64,000 nucleotides of DNA from Blochmannia endosymbiont of Camponotus (Colobopsis) obliquus. Its GTDB lineage: Bacteria > Pseudomonadota > Gammaproteobacteria > Enterobacterales > Enterobacteriaceae. The notes below the pieces were generated by a model that was not told the origin of the DNA, did no database searches, and was given only the letters and a program-made list of their open reading frames with translations. The position numbers and the translations under genes were made by a program. Below are positions 34,787 through 45,545 of the stretch, piece by piece. The first letter of the stretch is position 1, and every line of letters starts with the position of its first letter. The DNA is taken from positions 496,001-560,000 of the forward strand of contig NZ_CP010049.1 in assembly GCF_000973545.1 (NCBI RefSeq), given 5' to 3'.

Positions 34787-35231
34787 GATGATCTCCATAA
34801 AACCACTGTATGCAAATTATTAATGGCATATTTTTATTTGTTTTAAAAAACAACAAAATAATTTAAAAATTTTACTAAAAAATAATCGTATAGTTCTTGT
34901 AAAAAATTAAATATTTTATTATTATGAGTACGTTTTAACATATAATATTAATATGTAATTAAACATTAATTTTACACATGTTTTATATAATTGTATCAAA
35001 GATAATAAGTCGTTAATTAACATCACAAGGTATTATTAAATTTTAATTTATAAAAATATTTTAATTTATTACAAAATCGTCTTAATTGATATCAAAATAA
35101 AGACATTACTGTATTTAATGTTACCTTATAGTACATTTTATTTATTATTATTATTCAACATTAATTGAATACGTTGCATTGTGTTCACAAAAATTAAGAA
35201 ATTAATTAACAAAATTGTAAGGAGGTATATA
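34787..35231. other. Divergent yoaE-manX control region
   Basis: About 445 bp that should hold the promoters of yoaE and manXYZ. I find no clear Mlc- or CRP-like site by eye. An AAGGAGG ribosome site (35219-35225) ends the region. Confidence 0.4.
35219..35225 (+). promoter_or_regulatory. Strong ribosome binding site of manX, deciding a GTG start
   Basis: AAGGAGG lies 6 bases before GTG at 35232. It marks that GTG as the start over an in-frame ATT/ATG-like region 17 codons upstream that has no homology. Confidence 0.85.
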
Positions 35232-36197
35232 GTGAGCATAGCTGTAATTATTAGCACTCACGGATCAACAGCCGAAAACTTATTAAAGACTACCGAAATG
35301 ATTTTAGGTACCCAAGATAACGTATCTTGGGTAAATTTTTTGCCTGAAGACAATGCTGAAATACTCAAAAAAAAATTCATAAAAAATTTAGAAAATTTAA
35401 GCACTACAATAGGAGTATTATTTTTAGTTGATATGTGGGGTGGCACACCATTTAATATCGCTAATTCTATCATTGTAGGAAAAAAAAATTACGATATCAT
35501 TACGGGTGTTAATATTCCAATGTTAACTGAAATTTTTATGGCTAGAAATGACGAAAATATTACCTTTTACAAATTAATCAATATTGCAATCAATAATGGC
35601 CGTGATGCAATTAAATCTACAAAAAACTTGGTACAACCAATTCATACAAAATCTTTGAATGACATAAACAACACCTCAGATGTTAATAACTTTAATAATA
35701 AGCATATGATTATTAATTTAGCTCGTATTGATGACCGATTAATCCATGGTCAAATAGTGACTCGTTGGACTAAAGAAACGAATGTATCACGTATTATTGT
35801 AGTCAGTGATGAAGTAGCAAAAGATGAAATTCGAAAAACTCTATTAACTAGAATAGCTCCTCCAGGAGTAACTGCTCATGTTGTAAGTATATCTAAAGCA
35901 ATACGTGTATTTCATAATCCTAAATATGCTAAAGATCGAGTAATGTTATTATTTAATAATCCTAATGATGTACTGCGTTTAATTGAAGGAGGAGTACCTA
36001 TCACTTCAGTTAACATTGGCGGTATGGCCTTTCAAGAAGGAAAAATTCAAATTAATGATGCTATTTCGGTAAATAAAGAAGATATTGATGCGTTCAAAAA
36101 ACTTAATAAAATAGGTATTGATTTAGAAGTACGTAAAGTTATATCTGATTCACCATTAAAAATAATGGATTTAATAAAAAATAAAATAAATAAATAA
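35232..36197 (+). CDS. manX: Mannose-type PTS enzyme IIAB
   Basis: Carries phosphate from HPr to the incoming sugar (mannose, glucose, glucosamine). GTG start with AAGGAGG upstream; 321 aa against 323. The IIA domain phospho-His falls at His10 in SIAVIISTHGSTAE, as in E. coli. The IIB domain after an Asn-rich linker (about 135-158) has its phospho-His at His172 in ARIDDRLIHGQIVTRWT, and TKETNVSRIIVVSDEVA is nearly identical to E. coli. First gene of manXYZ, 24 bp before manY. The only sugar uptake system seen in this window. Confidence 0.96.
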   Translation: MSIAVIISTHGSTAENLLKTTEMILGTQDNVSWVNFLPEDNAEILKKKFIKNLENLSTTIGVLFLVDMWGGTPFNIANSIIVGKKNYDIITGVNIPMLTEIFMARNDENITFYKLINIAINNGRDAIKSTKNLVQPIHTKSLNDINNTSDVNNFNNKHMIINLARIDDRLIHGQIVTRWTKETNVSRIIVVSDEVAKDEIRKTLLTRIAPPGVTAHVVSISKAIRVFHNPKYAKDRVMLLFNNPNDVLRLIEGGVPITSVNIGGMAFQEGKIQINDAISVNKEDIDAFKKLNKIGIDLEVRKVISDSPLKIMDLIKNKINK

Positions 36198-36221
36198 AAT
36201 TTTACTTTCAGGAAAGTTACT

Positions 36222-37022
36222 ATGGATATTACTATACTTCAACTTATATTATTATTTATCGCTTCATCTATTATAGGAATGGGTTCCATACTTGATGAAT
36301 TTCAATTTCATCGACCTTTAGTAGCTTGTCCACTAATCGGTTGTATTTTAGGAGATATAACATCAGGTATTATTGTTGGTGGTACATTAGAAATGATAGC
36401 ACTCGGATGGATGAATATCGGTGCTGCAGTAGCACCCGATACTGCTCTAGCTTCTATTATTTCTACCCTCTTGGTTATTATTGGCAACCAAAGTATTGGA
36501 TCAGGAATAGCATTAGCAATTCCTTTAGCTGCAGCAGGACAAGTGTTAACAATTATAGTACGGACTATTACAGTTGGTTTTCAACATGCTGCGGATGATG
36601 CAGCTAAACATGGAAATTTATTAGCTTTAAATTGGATCCATATCAGCGCTCTTATGTTACAAGCAATGCGTGTAGCCATACCAGCAATGATTATAGCAAT
36701 CTCAGTAAATACTGAAACAGTACATAACTTACTTAGTTCAATACCCGAAGTAATCACTAAGGGATTAAGCATTGCTGGAGGTATAATTGTCGTTGTTGGT
36801 TATGCTATGGTGATTAATATGATGCGTACTGGATATTTAATGCCCTTTTTTTATCTAGGATTTGTTATCATAGCATTTACTAATTTTAATTTAATAGCAC
36901 TAGGAGTGATTGGTGCTATTATGGCCATTCTTTATATCCAATTATCTCCACATTATAATCAAATATCAACAACAAACGAACTAACAAATAACAATAATAA
37001 TTACGATAACGAATTAGATTAA
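36222..37022 (+). CDS. manY: Mannose-type PTS membrane component IIC
   Basis: Part of the inner-membrane sugar channel with ManZ. 266 aa. Multiple membrane helices; GMGSILDEFQFHRPLVACPL, GDITSGIIVGGTLEMIALGWMNIGAAVAPD and ASIISTLLVI are family hallmarks. The C-terminus is an Asn/Thr-rich soluble tail (TTNELTNNNNNYDNELD). It lies between manX and manZ, 15 bp before the latter. The AGGAAAG ribosome site is just upstream of the ATG. Confidence 0.96.
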   Translation: MDITILQLILLFIASSIIGMGSILDEFQFHRPLVACPLIGCILGDITSGIIVGGTLEMIALGWMNIGAAVAPDTALASIISTLLVIIGNQSIGSGIALAIPLAAAGQVLTIIVRTITVGFQHAADDAAKHGNLLALNWIHISALMLQAMRVAIPAMIIAISVNTETVHNLLSSIPEVITKGLSIAGGIIVVVGYAMVINMMRTGYLMPFFYLGFVIIAFTNFNLIALGVIGAIMAILYIQLSPHYNQISTTNELTNNNNNYDNELD

Positions 37023-37037
37023 TTTTGGATTAAAATA

Positions 37038-37892
37038 ATGAATAAAAATATAGATAATAATAATACTATTCAAAAAAAAATAACAATTAATGATCTAAGA
37101 GCTGTTTTTATACGTTCAAACCTCTTTCAAGGTTCATGGAATTTTGAACGCATGCAAGCCCTAGGTTTTTGTTTCTCTATCATTCCAATAATCCGTCGTT
37201 TATATCCAATAAATAATAAAAATCGCAAACAAGCTATAAAAAGACATTTAGAATTTTTTAATACCCATCCTTATGTTGCTGCACCTATAATCGGAGTAAC
37301 TATTGCAATGGAGGAACAAAGAGCAAATGGATCTGCAATTGATGATGCTGCCATAAGTGGTGTAAAAATAGGTTTGATGGGTCCTTTTGCCGGAATAGGT
37401 GATCCTATTTTTTGGGGTACTGTACGCCCAATATTTGCTGCTTTAGGAGCTAGTATTGCTATGACCGGTAGTTTGTTGGGCTCGTGCGTGTTCTTTATTA
37501 CATTCAATATATTAAGATTAACTACTCGTTATTTTGGAATAACTTATGGTTATCATAAAGGAATTAGCATAATTACTGATATGAGCAAAGATTTACTGAA
37601 AAAATTAACAGAGGGAGCATCAATTTTAGGATTATTCATTATGGGAGCATTAGTGAATAAATGGACTCATGTTAATATTCCATATGTTATAACTCAAATC
37701 ACTGACAAAGACGGTAATAATACAGTCACTACTGTACAATCTATTTTAGATCAATTGATGCCTGGATTAGTTCCATTATTATTAACTTTAATTTCTATGT
37801 GGCTATTACGTAAAAAAATAAACGCATTATGGATTATAATAGGTTTTTTTGTACTAGGTATTTTGGGAAGTTGGATTGGTTTTTTAAGTTAA
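37038..37892 (+). CDS. manZ: Mannose-type PTS membrane component IID
   Basis: Second membrane component of the Man PTS. 284 aa against 283-286 in E. coli. FIRSNLFQGSWNFERMQALGFCFSIIPIIRRLY, EFFNTHPYVAAPIIGVTIAMEEQ, KIGLMGPFAGIGDPIFWGTVRPIFAALGAS and FVLGILGSWIGFLS are all conserved. A nine-A tract lies at codons about 11-14 (IQKKITIND). The stop is followed within 11 bases by a large inverted repeat. Confidence 0.96.
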   Translation: MNKNIDNNNTIQKKITINDLRAVFIRSNLFQGSWNFERMQALGFCFSIIPIIRRLYPINNKNRKQAIKRHLEFFNTHPYVAAPIIGVTIAMEEQRANGSAIDDAAISGVKIGLMGPFAGIGDPIFWGTVRPIFAALGASIAMTGSLLGSCVFFITFNILRLTTRYFGITYGYHKGISIITDMSKDLLKKLTEGASILGLFIMGALVNKWTHVNIPYVITQITDKDGNNTVTTVQSILDQLMPGLVPLLLTLISMWLLRKKINALWIIIGFFVLGILGSWIGFLS

Positions 37893-37902
37893 TAAATCAC
37901 AA

Positions 37903-37997
37903 CACAAGGCCACCACACACGTTTAAAAGCCTGGAAATATTTTTGTTTAATGAGAAAAGAAATTTTTCGGCTTTTAAACGTGTGTGGTGGCCTTGTG
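37903..37997. repeat. Perfect 29-bp inverted repeat with 37-base loop, after manZ
   Basis: The left arm (37903-37931) and right arm (37969-37997) are exact reverse complements over 29 bp. They begin CACAAGGCCACC and end GTTTAAAAGCC on the left. The arms are far richer in G and C than the surroundings. Beyond the arms, AAATCA / TGATTT can extend the pairing if a 5-base insertion on the left is bulged. No T run follows on either strand, so it is not a standard intrinsic terminator, although it lies between convergent manZ and cspC and could end or protect both transcripts. It is not an E. coli REP-type sequence that I recognise. Confidence 0.9.
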
Positions 37998-38139
37998 ATT
38001 TAACCTGACTCAATGCAATGCACAATATCAAACTTAATATAATTATACTATTTTAAGATATAATATTTTTACAACTTTAAACTTAATCTTAACTTTCTAT
38101 AAAACAGAATATATTATATAATATAAATTTATAGAAAAT

Positions 38140-38349
38140 TTATAAGGTAATTACATTAACAGCTGACGGACCTTTTTGTCCATCTTGTATTTCAAATTCT
38201 ACATTTTGTCCTTCAGACAATGTCTTAAAACCATTACCTTGAATTGCAGAAAAATGAACAAACACATCCTTACTACCATCCACCGGAGTAATAAAACCAA
38301 AACCTTTAGATTCATTAAACCATTTTACTTGACCTTTTATTTTTGCCAT
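38140..38349 (-). CDS. cspC: Cold-shock-family RNA chaperone CspC
   Basis: Small single-domain nucleic-acid-binding protein that melts RNA structure and stabilises some mRNAs. 69 aa. [20 protein letters not shown] and [18 protein letters not shown] carry the RNP1 and RNP2 motifs. The sequence is almost identical to E. coli CspC, differing mainly at the end (AVNVITL). AAAGGAAA lies upstream of the start. The E. coli partner ORF yobF is not readable upstream. Strong conservation suggests high expression. Confidence 0.97.
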   Translation of the reverse strand: MAKIKGQVKWFNESKGFGFITPVDGSKDVFVHFSAIQGNGFKTLSEGQNVEFEIQDGQKGPSAVNVITL

Positions 38350-38864
38350 CTTACATATTTCCTTTAGAGTATTAAAATCTCTTTATAACGAAAAATTAAA
38401 TCGCATTTCTCCACACTTAATTTGAAAAACTGAAAGCACATAAGGTTTCAACAAAAAACAATATACTAATACATTCTTCTACTAACAATACTACTTCACC
38501 CACAATGACACTCATGCTGAGAAATTACACTTCAATTTATCTTATTATATTAACATATACTACAACTAAACTACTTACATATTTTACTAAATATTCACTT
38601 ATTTTTTAAAACAAAACAAAATACATTAATCTTTTACCTAAGCAATTCGTCTACAAAATTGTATTATATCCTAACTACTATAACAAGTAAATTCAATAAT
38701 TAACATTAAATAATAATCATTTGATTTTGTAAACCACTGAAATTAATGCCCTTCGCCTATATTCTAATACTAACACACCATACTGTCCACTATTATAAAT
38801 TTATAAATATACTATAAAAAAATAAAACTTTCTATTCAAAAATTTAAAATATTTAACATAAATC
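38350..38864. other. Spacer between htpX and cspC
   Basis: About 515 bp. In E. coli yobF, yebO, mgrB and kdgR lie here; none is readable. A 32-codon minus-strand frame from about 38512 lacks resemblance to YobF. Confidence 0.45.
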
Positions 38865-39779
38865 TTAATCATAAAAGATAGATGTTCTATTTAAGTAAAC
38901 TCCAGAACGCAATACTTCAATACGCTTATCTAGCGACGGATGACTCATGAATAATTCACTTAAAGAAGAAGAATGAGAACGACCATTAATGCAAAAAGAT
39001 ATTAAACTATTGGATTCTTGAGGTTCGCAACTAATCTTTAATCTTCGTAATGCTGCTATCATTTTTTCACGACCAACCAAATTAGCAGAACCAGCATCTG
39101 CATAAAACTCACGATAACGAGAAAACCATAACATAATTAAATTAGCTAAAATGCCAAATACTAACTCTAATATCATCGATATTATAAAATAAACAAACGA
39201 ATTACCATGGGTATTTTTTTCATTTGCATCATCACGATGAGAAGATATAAAATTAGATATAATTTGAGCTAATGTACGTGATACAAAAATAACAAAAGTA
39301 TTAATGATACCTTGAATTAAAGTCATTGTCAGCATATCTCCACTAGAAATATGACTGATTTCATGCGCAATAACTGCTTCTATTTCATCACGATTCATAT
39401 TTTGTAATAAACCAGTACTTACTGCAATTAATGCTGAATGACGTCTTGCACCTGTAGCAAAAGCATTCATATTAATAGCAGGATAAATAGCTATTTGTGG
39501 AGGCACGATACCAAATTGTTGCGATTGATAACGTACAATTTGTAATAACCACCTTTCTATTTCAATACGAGGTTTATCAATTATTACACCATTCACAGAA
39601 TGCAGGGCTATGGTTTTTGACATCATAAGAGAAATAATAGCACCACTAAATCCTAGTATACCAGATATAACCATCAAACCAACAACACTAGAAGATTGAA
39701 TGCCACTAAAACTCATAACAATCCCAAAAACTACCATCACTGCTAAATTAGTTAACAAAAAAAGAATAATTCGAAACAT
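38865..39779 (-). CDS. htpX: Membrane zinc protease HtpX
   Basis: Quality-control metalloprotease of the inner membrane that works with FtsH. 304 aa against 293 in E. coli. Two N-terminal membrane helices (about 4-24 and 34-54). The zinc motif HEISH is at residues 139-143 ([17 protein letters not shown]), and the third ligand glutamate lies in [43 protein letters not shown] and [18 protein letters not shown] match HtpX. A few extra C-terminal residues (NRTSIFYD) are the main length difference. Confidence 0.96.
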   Translation of the reverse strand: MFRIILFLLTNLAVMVVFGIVMSFSGIQSSSVVGLMVISGILGFSGAIISLMMSKTIALHSVNGVIIDKPRIEIERWLLQIVRYQSQQFGIVPPQIAIYPAINMNAFATGARRHSALIAVSTGLLQNMNRDEIEAVIAHEISHISSGDMLTMTLIQGIINTFVIFVSRTLAQIISNFISSHRDDANEKNTHGNSFVYFIISMILELVFGILANLIMLWFSRYREFYADAGSANLVGREKMIAALRRLKISCEPQESNSLISFCINGRSHSSSLSELFMSHPSLDKRIEVLRSGVYLNRTSIFYD

Positions 39780-40729
39780 AAAACATTAATTTCCTAAATC
39801 ATAAATTATTTCGATAAACATTTATCACAATTCAAAAATATAAACAAAATAGTCAAATTATTTTAATTGTTGAAATATAAAAAATGCAAATTAACAAAAT
39901 ATCTTATATTGCTCACTTTACAATATTCATATCGGTACATTTAATTTATATTAACTAATAAACTGGTAATAAATACAAAAAAATAATGAACTACTAAATT
40001 TATATACGTAATATCAATACATATAATTTTCGTATAAATATAACTATAACAAAAAATCTAAAACATGGCATACAAATATATCTGTATATATAAATACTAT
40101 TACAAAATAAAACATTATACGTAATATATGTCAAAACTTATACTTAACTGATAATTAATTACAAAAATGTTACATTATCTAAAAGATAAACATACATATC
40201 TATTACAATAAACAATTTTGCTGGAATATTTTTCATGATCTTGTAATATTTGTTCTTAAGCTTTAGTAAAAAATACAATATATTTAACTCAACAAAATAT
40301 TATAACTAATGATTATGTAACAAAAGTTTAACAATTAAACTTCATGATATTAATCACAATATCATATACACAACACAATAACATCACACATAAATTAACA
40401 ATTAATACTAAAATATATAACAAAAAACAATGAAAACGTAAAATATTACCATGTCACAATATAATATTATAACTCACTTAATAACAATAGACAATACTAA
40501 TAAACAGTACAAAAATAAAAAATTAAATAACAAACACTATTATATTAAACTCAATACAAAAATCATTATTTACAACAAATAAACAATCAACAAACTTCCT
40601 AATTATTAAAATTAATCAAACATCAACAAAAAATTTATGTTCTACAAGAATAAAAATCACTTAAATGCAGTAAAATAAATATTGAATTTAATATTATGTT
40701 AATAGTAATACAATATTAAATAATAATAA
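39780..40729. other. AT-rich spacer between zwf and htpX
   Basis: About 950 bp between two minus-strand genes. No gene remnant, tRNA or strong hairpin is recognised. Confidence 0.5.
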
Positions 40730-42226
40730 TTATTTATTAAAACCCGTACAAATATTCCAGGAACGCCCATCACGTTCTAACATAGTAAACGAATCAACAG
40801 GACCCCATGTGCCTGCTTGATATGTTAATAACGGAACGTCTTTTTTATCTTTCCAAGATGATACTACAGTATCAACCCATCGCCAAGCATTTTCAACCTC
40901 ATCACGACGAACAAACAAAACTCGTATACCACACATCATTTCTAATAATAATCTCTCATAAGCATCAATTATACGTTTACATTGAAAATTCTTAATAAAA
41001 TTCGAATCTAACTTAACAACCTGTAAATCATATTGATGGCCTAATCCAGGTTTTTTACTAAGAACTTGAATATCCATGCCCTCATCGGGTTGTAATCTAA
41101 TAGTTAATTTATTTTTAGATAATATTGCATGAGAATTGCGAAATAAATTAATAGAAGGACGTTTAAAATATACCACAATTTCAGAATATTTGGTAGCTAA
41201 ACGTTTTCCCGTACGCAAATAAAAGGGTACACCAAACCACCTCCAATTATCAATATTTACCTTAATAGAAACAAAAGTTTCCGTACAACTAATTTTATTT
41301 GCTCCAATTTCTTCTAAATAACCAGGAACACTTTTACCTTTTATAAAACCAGATGTATACTGACCACGTACTATAGATGTATATACACTATCATCATTTA
41401 TCACACGTAATGCTTGCAAAATTTTTACTTTTTCGTCCCTAATACAATCAGCATTTAAATTAGACGGTGGAGACATTGCAACAATAGTTAAAATTTGCAA
41501 TAAATGACTTTGAATCATATCTCGCATTTGTCCAATTTTATCAAAATACCCCCAACGACCTTCAATACCTATTTCCTCTGCAACGGTAATTTGTACGTGA
41601 TCTATAGTACGATGATCCCAATTAGAAATAAATAAAGAATTAGCAAAACGTAATGCTAATAAATTTAAAATTGTTTCTTTACCTAAATAATGATCAATGC
41701 GATAAATTTGATCTTCATTAAAATATTTAGCTACTTGATTATTAATCTCACGAGCAGAAACTAAATCGGTACCCACCGGTTTTTCCATGACTACACGATT
41801 AAATTCTTGATTTAAATTAATGAAATTTAATCCTTTACAAATAGCAGCAAACGTGGTTGGAGGCATAGCAAAATAATATATATTAATTTGTGTCTGCAAG
41901 GATAATTTATTTATTAAAACATTAAATAATTCAGTATGATTGACATCTAAATTACAAAAATCAAATCTTTTGCTAAATTTTTTCCATACCTGTTCATCAA
42001 CAGATTCCTTTATGAACGTTTCCAATGATTTACGAACAACAACCTCAATATACATCTGTGTGTTCCAATTTGCACGTCCTACAGCAATTATTTTTGTTAA
42101 AGAATGTATAACCTCCATTTTTTCAAGATAATATAGTGATGGTAATAATTTTCTACGTACTAAATCTCCTTTAGCACCAAAAATAATAAAATTACAAGCC
42201 TGTGCTACTATAGACTGCTTTACCAT
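40730..42226 (-). CDS. zwf: Glucose-6-phosphate 1-dehydrogenase
   Basis: First step of the oxidative pentose phosphate pathway, giving NADPH. 498 aa against 491. FIIFGAKGDLVRRKLLPSLY is the NADP-binding fingerprint; the substrate motif RIDHYLGKETILNLLALRFAN carries the catalytic Lys; QMRDMIQSHLLQIL carries the catalytic His; FYLRTGKRL, TIRLQPDEGMDIQV and QAGTWGPVDS are conserved. Five or so extra residues lie at the C-terminus. With gapA and the Man PTS it indicates sugar-fuelled metabolism. Confidence 0.97.
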   Translation of the reverse strand: MVKQSIVAQACNFIIFGAKGDLVRRKLLPSLYYLEKMEVIHSLTKIIAVGRANWNTQMYIEVVVRKSLETFIKESVDEQVWKKFSKRFDFCNLDVNHTELFNVLINKLSLQTQINIYYFAMPPTTFAAICKGLNFINLNQEFNRVVMEKPVGTDLVSAREINNQVAKYFNEDQIYRIDHYLGKETILNLLALRFANSLFISNWDHRTIDHVQITVAEEIGIEGRWGYFDKIGQMRDMIQSHLLQILTIVAMSPPSNLNADCIRDEKVKILQALRVINDDSVYTSIVRGQYTSGFIKGKSVPGYLEEIGANKISCTETFVSIKVNIDNWRWFGVPFYLRTGKRLATKYSEIVVYFKRPSINLFRNSHAILSKNKLTIRLQPDEGMDIQVLSKKPGLGHQYDLQVVKLDSNFIKNFQCKRIIDAYERLLLEMMCGIRVLFVRRDEVENAWRWVDTVVSSWKDKKDVPLLTYQAGTWGPVDSFTMLERDGRSWNICTGFNK

Positions 42227-43488
42227 ATATTTTACCTCATTAGAAAAAACAACACTCTTAACCTACACATCATAATTTAAAAAAATTAATAACTATAAAC
42301 ATTCGTAATTATCATTTATTATAGAAGTAATTAAATGTATTATTTGCAAATATAATAACATAATTTATTTATAAAAAATTACTATTTGTTAATTACACAA
42401 ATGTTTGATAAGATAAAATATATTTTTATCCTACATATTTAAATAAACTATGCAACAAACATCACTACAAAATAAATACTAAACAAATAAATTAAAAAAA
42501 TATAATATATTCAAATCATAAAAATCAATTAAATAAAAATTATAAAACAAACAAACCACAATATCATCTATCTAAAAATAGATGCAGCAAAGCTAACATA
42601 TATTTTTTAAATATATTTCATACTGCTAATAATACAACACTAACAAAATTATAGTGTATAAATAATTAAAAAAATCACTAAAATAATAACAAAATAAATC
42701 ATTAATATAAAATTATTATACTAATCCCAATGAAAAACAATACTTCATATAAAAACATAATTTACTTAAATATTCTTATAAATATAAAAAATTTTCTAAA
42801 TAACTAAAAATACAAAAAAACAAAATGATAAAATTAAAAATATTTTTTTCTTAACACGTTCAAAAAATATCTTAATAGCTAAAAACTTTCATTTAATATT
42901 AATAAACCAAGTATGAATAAAACATATAATAAATAAATATTATAAATATTTAATAATTACTAAATAATACATTCTGAACAATATCTTGTATCAAAACAAT
43001 AAAAAATATAATTAAAAATAAAAATTATTAAAAACACACATAAAATCATAATTCATAAATATCTATCAAAATAAAAGTTAATAACCAAAATGTAAAAAAA
43101 ATTTGATAATACTTTTAAACATAAAATTATACAAACAAAACACAGCACGACATTATAAAAAACCAAAATACTAAAATACTTTATCATCTATAATGAATTA
43201 AAATTACCAATAAAAACAATATCATAAATTAACAAAAATAACGATATATTAAAAAATAATGTTAATAACAGATAAATAAAACTACTATTAAATAATTTAT
43301 TGCATTTAATACATACTAAATCATTACATATAAAGTCATTAATTTATTAAATACAATTAAATATTTTTATATTATAAAAAACAAAATAAACAATATATAT
43401 TATTTAAAATTTATTATTTTTATAAAATTCATAACTAAAACAACAATCATATAATAATAAGTATTAATATTAATATAAATTTAATCAG
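42227..43488. other. AT-rich spacer between mepM and zwf
   Basis: About 1.26 kb, the longest stretch without any recognised feature. E. coli has hexR, pykA and lpxM in this interval; I see no readable trace. A 7-bp hairpin (CATCTAT / ATAGATG) lies at 42565-42584, with no T run after it. Confidence 0.5.
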
Positions 43489-44742
43489 CTAATTAAATTG
43501 CAATTGAGGCAATATTTGTTCGACTTTAGCTAAATATACAACACGAGCAGATCCATTTAAACTACCATAATGTAATAATTTAATAGTCAATGGATTTACA
43601 GCACGTTTATTTATCCAAATTTCAAAATGCAAATGCGGGCCCGTGGTTCTACCAGTATTACCAGATAAAGCAATATAATCTCCTTTCCTTACTTTTTGTC
43701 CAATTTTAACTAAATTTTTTTTAAGATGCATATAACGAGTGACACATTCACAACCATGCCGAATCGCTATATAATTACCTGTCGTAACACCCCCATACTT
43801 ACTAATTACCACTTCACCATCACCGACAGTTATAACTGGAGTGCCTATTGGTACAGCAAAATCTACTCCACGATGCGGAGAAATATGCCCAGTAACCGGA
43901 TTTAACCTCTTCATATTAAAAGTAGAAGAAACGCGAAACTTTTCTTTAATAGGATACCGAATAAAAATGCCACAAAAACGTATTGCATCAAGATTATAAA
44001 AATTTCCATCATCAGCTCTAAATGCATAATAATCCTTACCACCAGTGCATAATCGCATACCCAATAAAACACTATAATTTTTTTTTTTTTCAAAACGTTT
44101 ACGTGACATAAGTACTAAAAATCTATCACCTTGATGTAAATTATATACATCCAACTGCCACTGTAAAGCTTGAGTAATTACACTAACATCATGTTCAGTA
44201 AACCCAGATTCTCGCATACTAGAAATAAAATTACCATCTCCTTTAATAAAAATAATCTTTTTATACCAAATATCCGATGATCTATTAATAGATTGTTTAA
44301 ATGACAAATTAATAGAATAATCATAAACATTTGTTATCTGAAAAAACATACACATTAACAAATTGTGTATTAATTCTTTTATAAAAAATTTTACATAAAA
44401 CATAAAAAAATGTTTAATTTTATAAAATAATACAGGACTAAAACGTAGAAATATCATGGATTCTACAATCTTACTATTAAAATATTGTATACCGTTATAC
44501 TGCTTAAATTTAATCGTTGTATTCATATAAAAACAACTACTTTTATACAAGCTATATTTATAAAAGTTATTCACTATATATGGCAATTGACAAGGTGTTT
44601 TTTGTTTAAAAAAAACAAAACAATTATCAAAATAGAAATCAAAAAATAAACAACAACATAATTTCCAAAAAATTACGACTGGAATTAAAATAAATAATAA
44701 TAGTAAAATAATACGCTGTAATTTAAAAAAATAACTAAACAT
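43489..44742 (-). CDS. mepM: Murein DD-endopeptidase MepM, LytM type, with degenerate LysM region
   Basis: Cuts peptidoglycan cross-links to allow wall growth. From the ATG at 44742 it is 417 aa (E. coli 440). A TTG nine codons upstream is an alternative but lies about 16 bases from the GGAGG site. One N-terminal membrane helix is visible. The C-terminal LytM domain keeps all zinc ligand motifs: HISPHRGVDFAVPIGTPV, RYMHL and TTGPHLHFEIW, and RLNPVTG is exact. A middle region (MRESGFTEHDVSVITQALQWQLD) also matches. The segment where E. coli has a LysM peptidoglycan-binding domain is hydrophobic and barely alignable. A 13-A tract (44078-44090) encodes part of FEKKKNY. Formerly yebA. Confidence 0.9.
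   Translation of the reverse strand: MFSYFFKLQRIILLLLFILIPVVIFWKLCCCLFFDFYFDNCFVFFKQKTPCQLPYIVNNFYKYSLYKSSCFYMNTTIKFKQYNGIQYFNSKIVESMIFLRFSPVLFYKIKHFFMFYVKFFIKELIHNLLMCMFFQITNVYDYSINLSFKQSINRSSDIWYKKIIFIKGDGNFISSMRESGFTEHDVSVITQALQWQLDVYNLHQGDRFLVLMSRKRFEKKKNYSVLLGMRLCTGGKDYYAFRADDGNFYNLDAIRFCGIFIRYPIKEKFRVSSTFNMKRLNPVTGHISPHRGVDFAVPIGTPVITVGDGEVVISKYGGVTTGNYIAIRHGCECVTRYMHLKKNLVKIGQKVRKGDYIALSGNTGRTTGPHLHFEIWINKRAVNPLTIKLLHYGSLNGSARVVYLAKVEQILPQLQFN
44078..44090 (-). repeat. 13-base poly(A) tract inside mepM
   Basis: Thirteen consecutive A's on the coding strand span the codons for Glu-Lys-Lys-Lys-Asn in mepM. The frame is open with 13; one more or one fewer base would abolish the zinc-binding domain. 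Tracts this long are prone to polymerase and transcriptional slippage. Confidence 0.9.
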
Positions 44743-45545
44743 CAGAAAACAAAAAAAATAAATACACAATAATTACTATTTTTTTCCTCCACATATACAA
44801 CATAAATAAATCAAACACCTTATATTTCATATTTACTTACAAACAATTAATTTACAATAAAACAAATTAAAAAACCAACAACACACAACAAACACCAAAT
44901 TATATCCAATACATTACCAATAAACAATAAATAACAAATTAATTTTGTACATCACATATTAAAAACAACAAATACATATTATAAGTTACAATTAATCATA
45001 TACTTACTTTATAAAATATAAATTAAATACTTAATTACCATAATCAAAACTAAAAAAAATCTAATATAACATTCGCAATACATCTATCAAAATGCTACAA
45101 AATAATTAAAAATATTATTATTTTTGATAATCATGTAAATTTTCATAAAAATTACACTCTATATTTTATCATATAACATAAACAATACTCACATACATTA
45201 TGTACATAATACACAACAAAATACAAAAAATAAAATTTAAAAAATATCTTAAACAATTTTAATAAATCAACCAACAAATAATACTTATATAAAATTCATG
45301 CCAAAAAAAATTAATAAATAATTTAAATATTCCTAAAAAATATAGAATTAAAATTTCTAACATATCAAAATCATTAATACAACACACTTCTAATAACACA
45401 AGCATAAAAAAATAACACAAACAAAACATAAACCTATGTTTTTACTTCCATGAAATGCAATTACAAAATCATAATGATATGAACAAATGACCAACTAATA
45501 AATAACACAATCAAAACACTTTACACATGTAAAATACTTAACATA
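44743..45545. other. AT-rich spacer between aspS and mepM
   Basis: About 800 bp. In E. coli the znuABC, ruvABC, yebC and nudB genes lie in this interval; none is readable. GGAGG for mepM lies near 44787-44791. Confidence 0.5.

Noticed and set aside
38418-38516. yobF-like small ORF upstream of cspC (minus strand)
   Set aside because: A 32-codon frame exists but does not resemble YobF and lacks a convincing ribosome site.
42565-42584. Hairpin CATCTAT/ATAGATG as a terminator
   Set aside because: Only 7 AT-rich base pairs, no T run on either strand, and far from any gene end.
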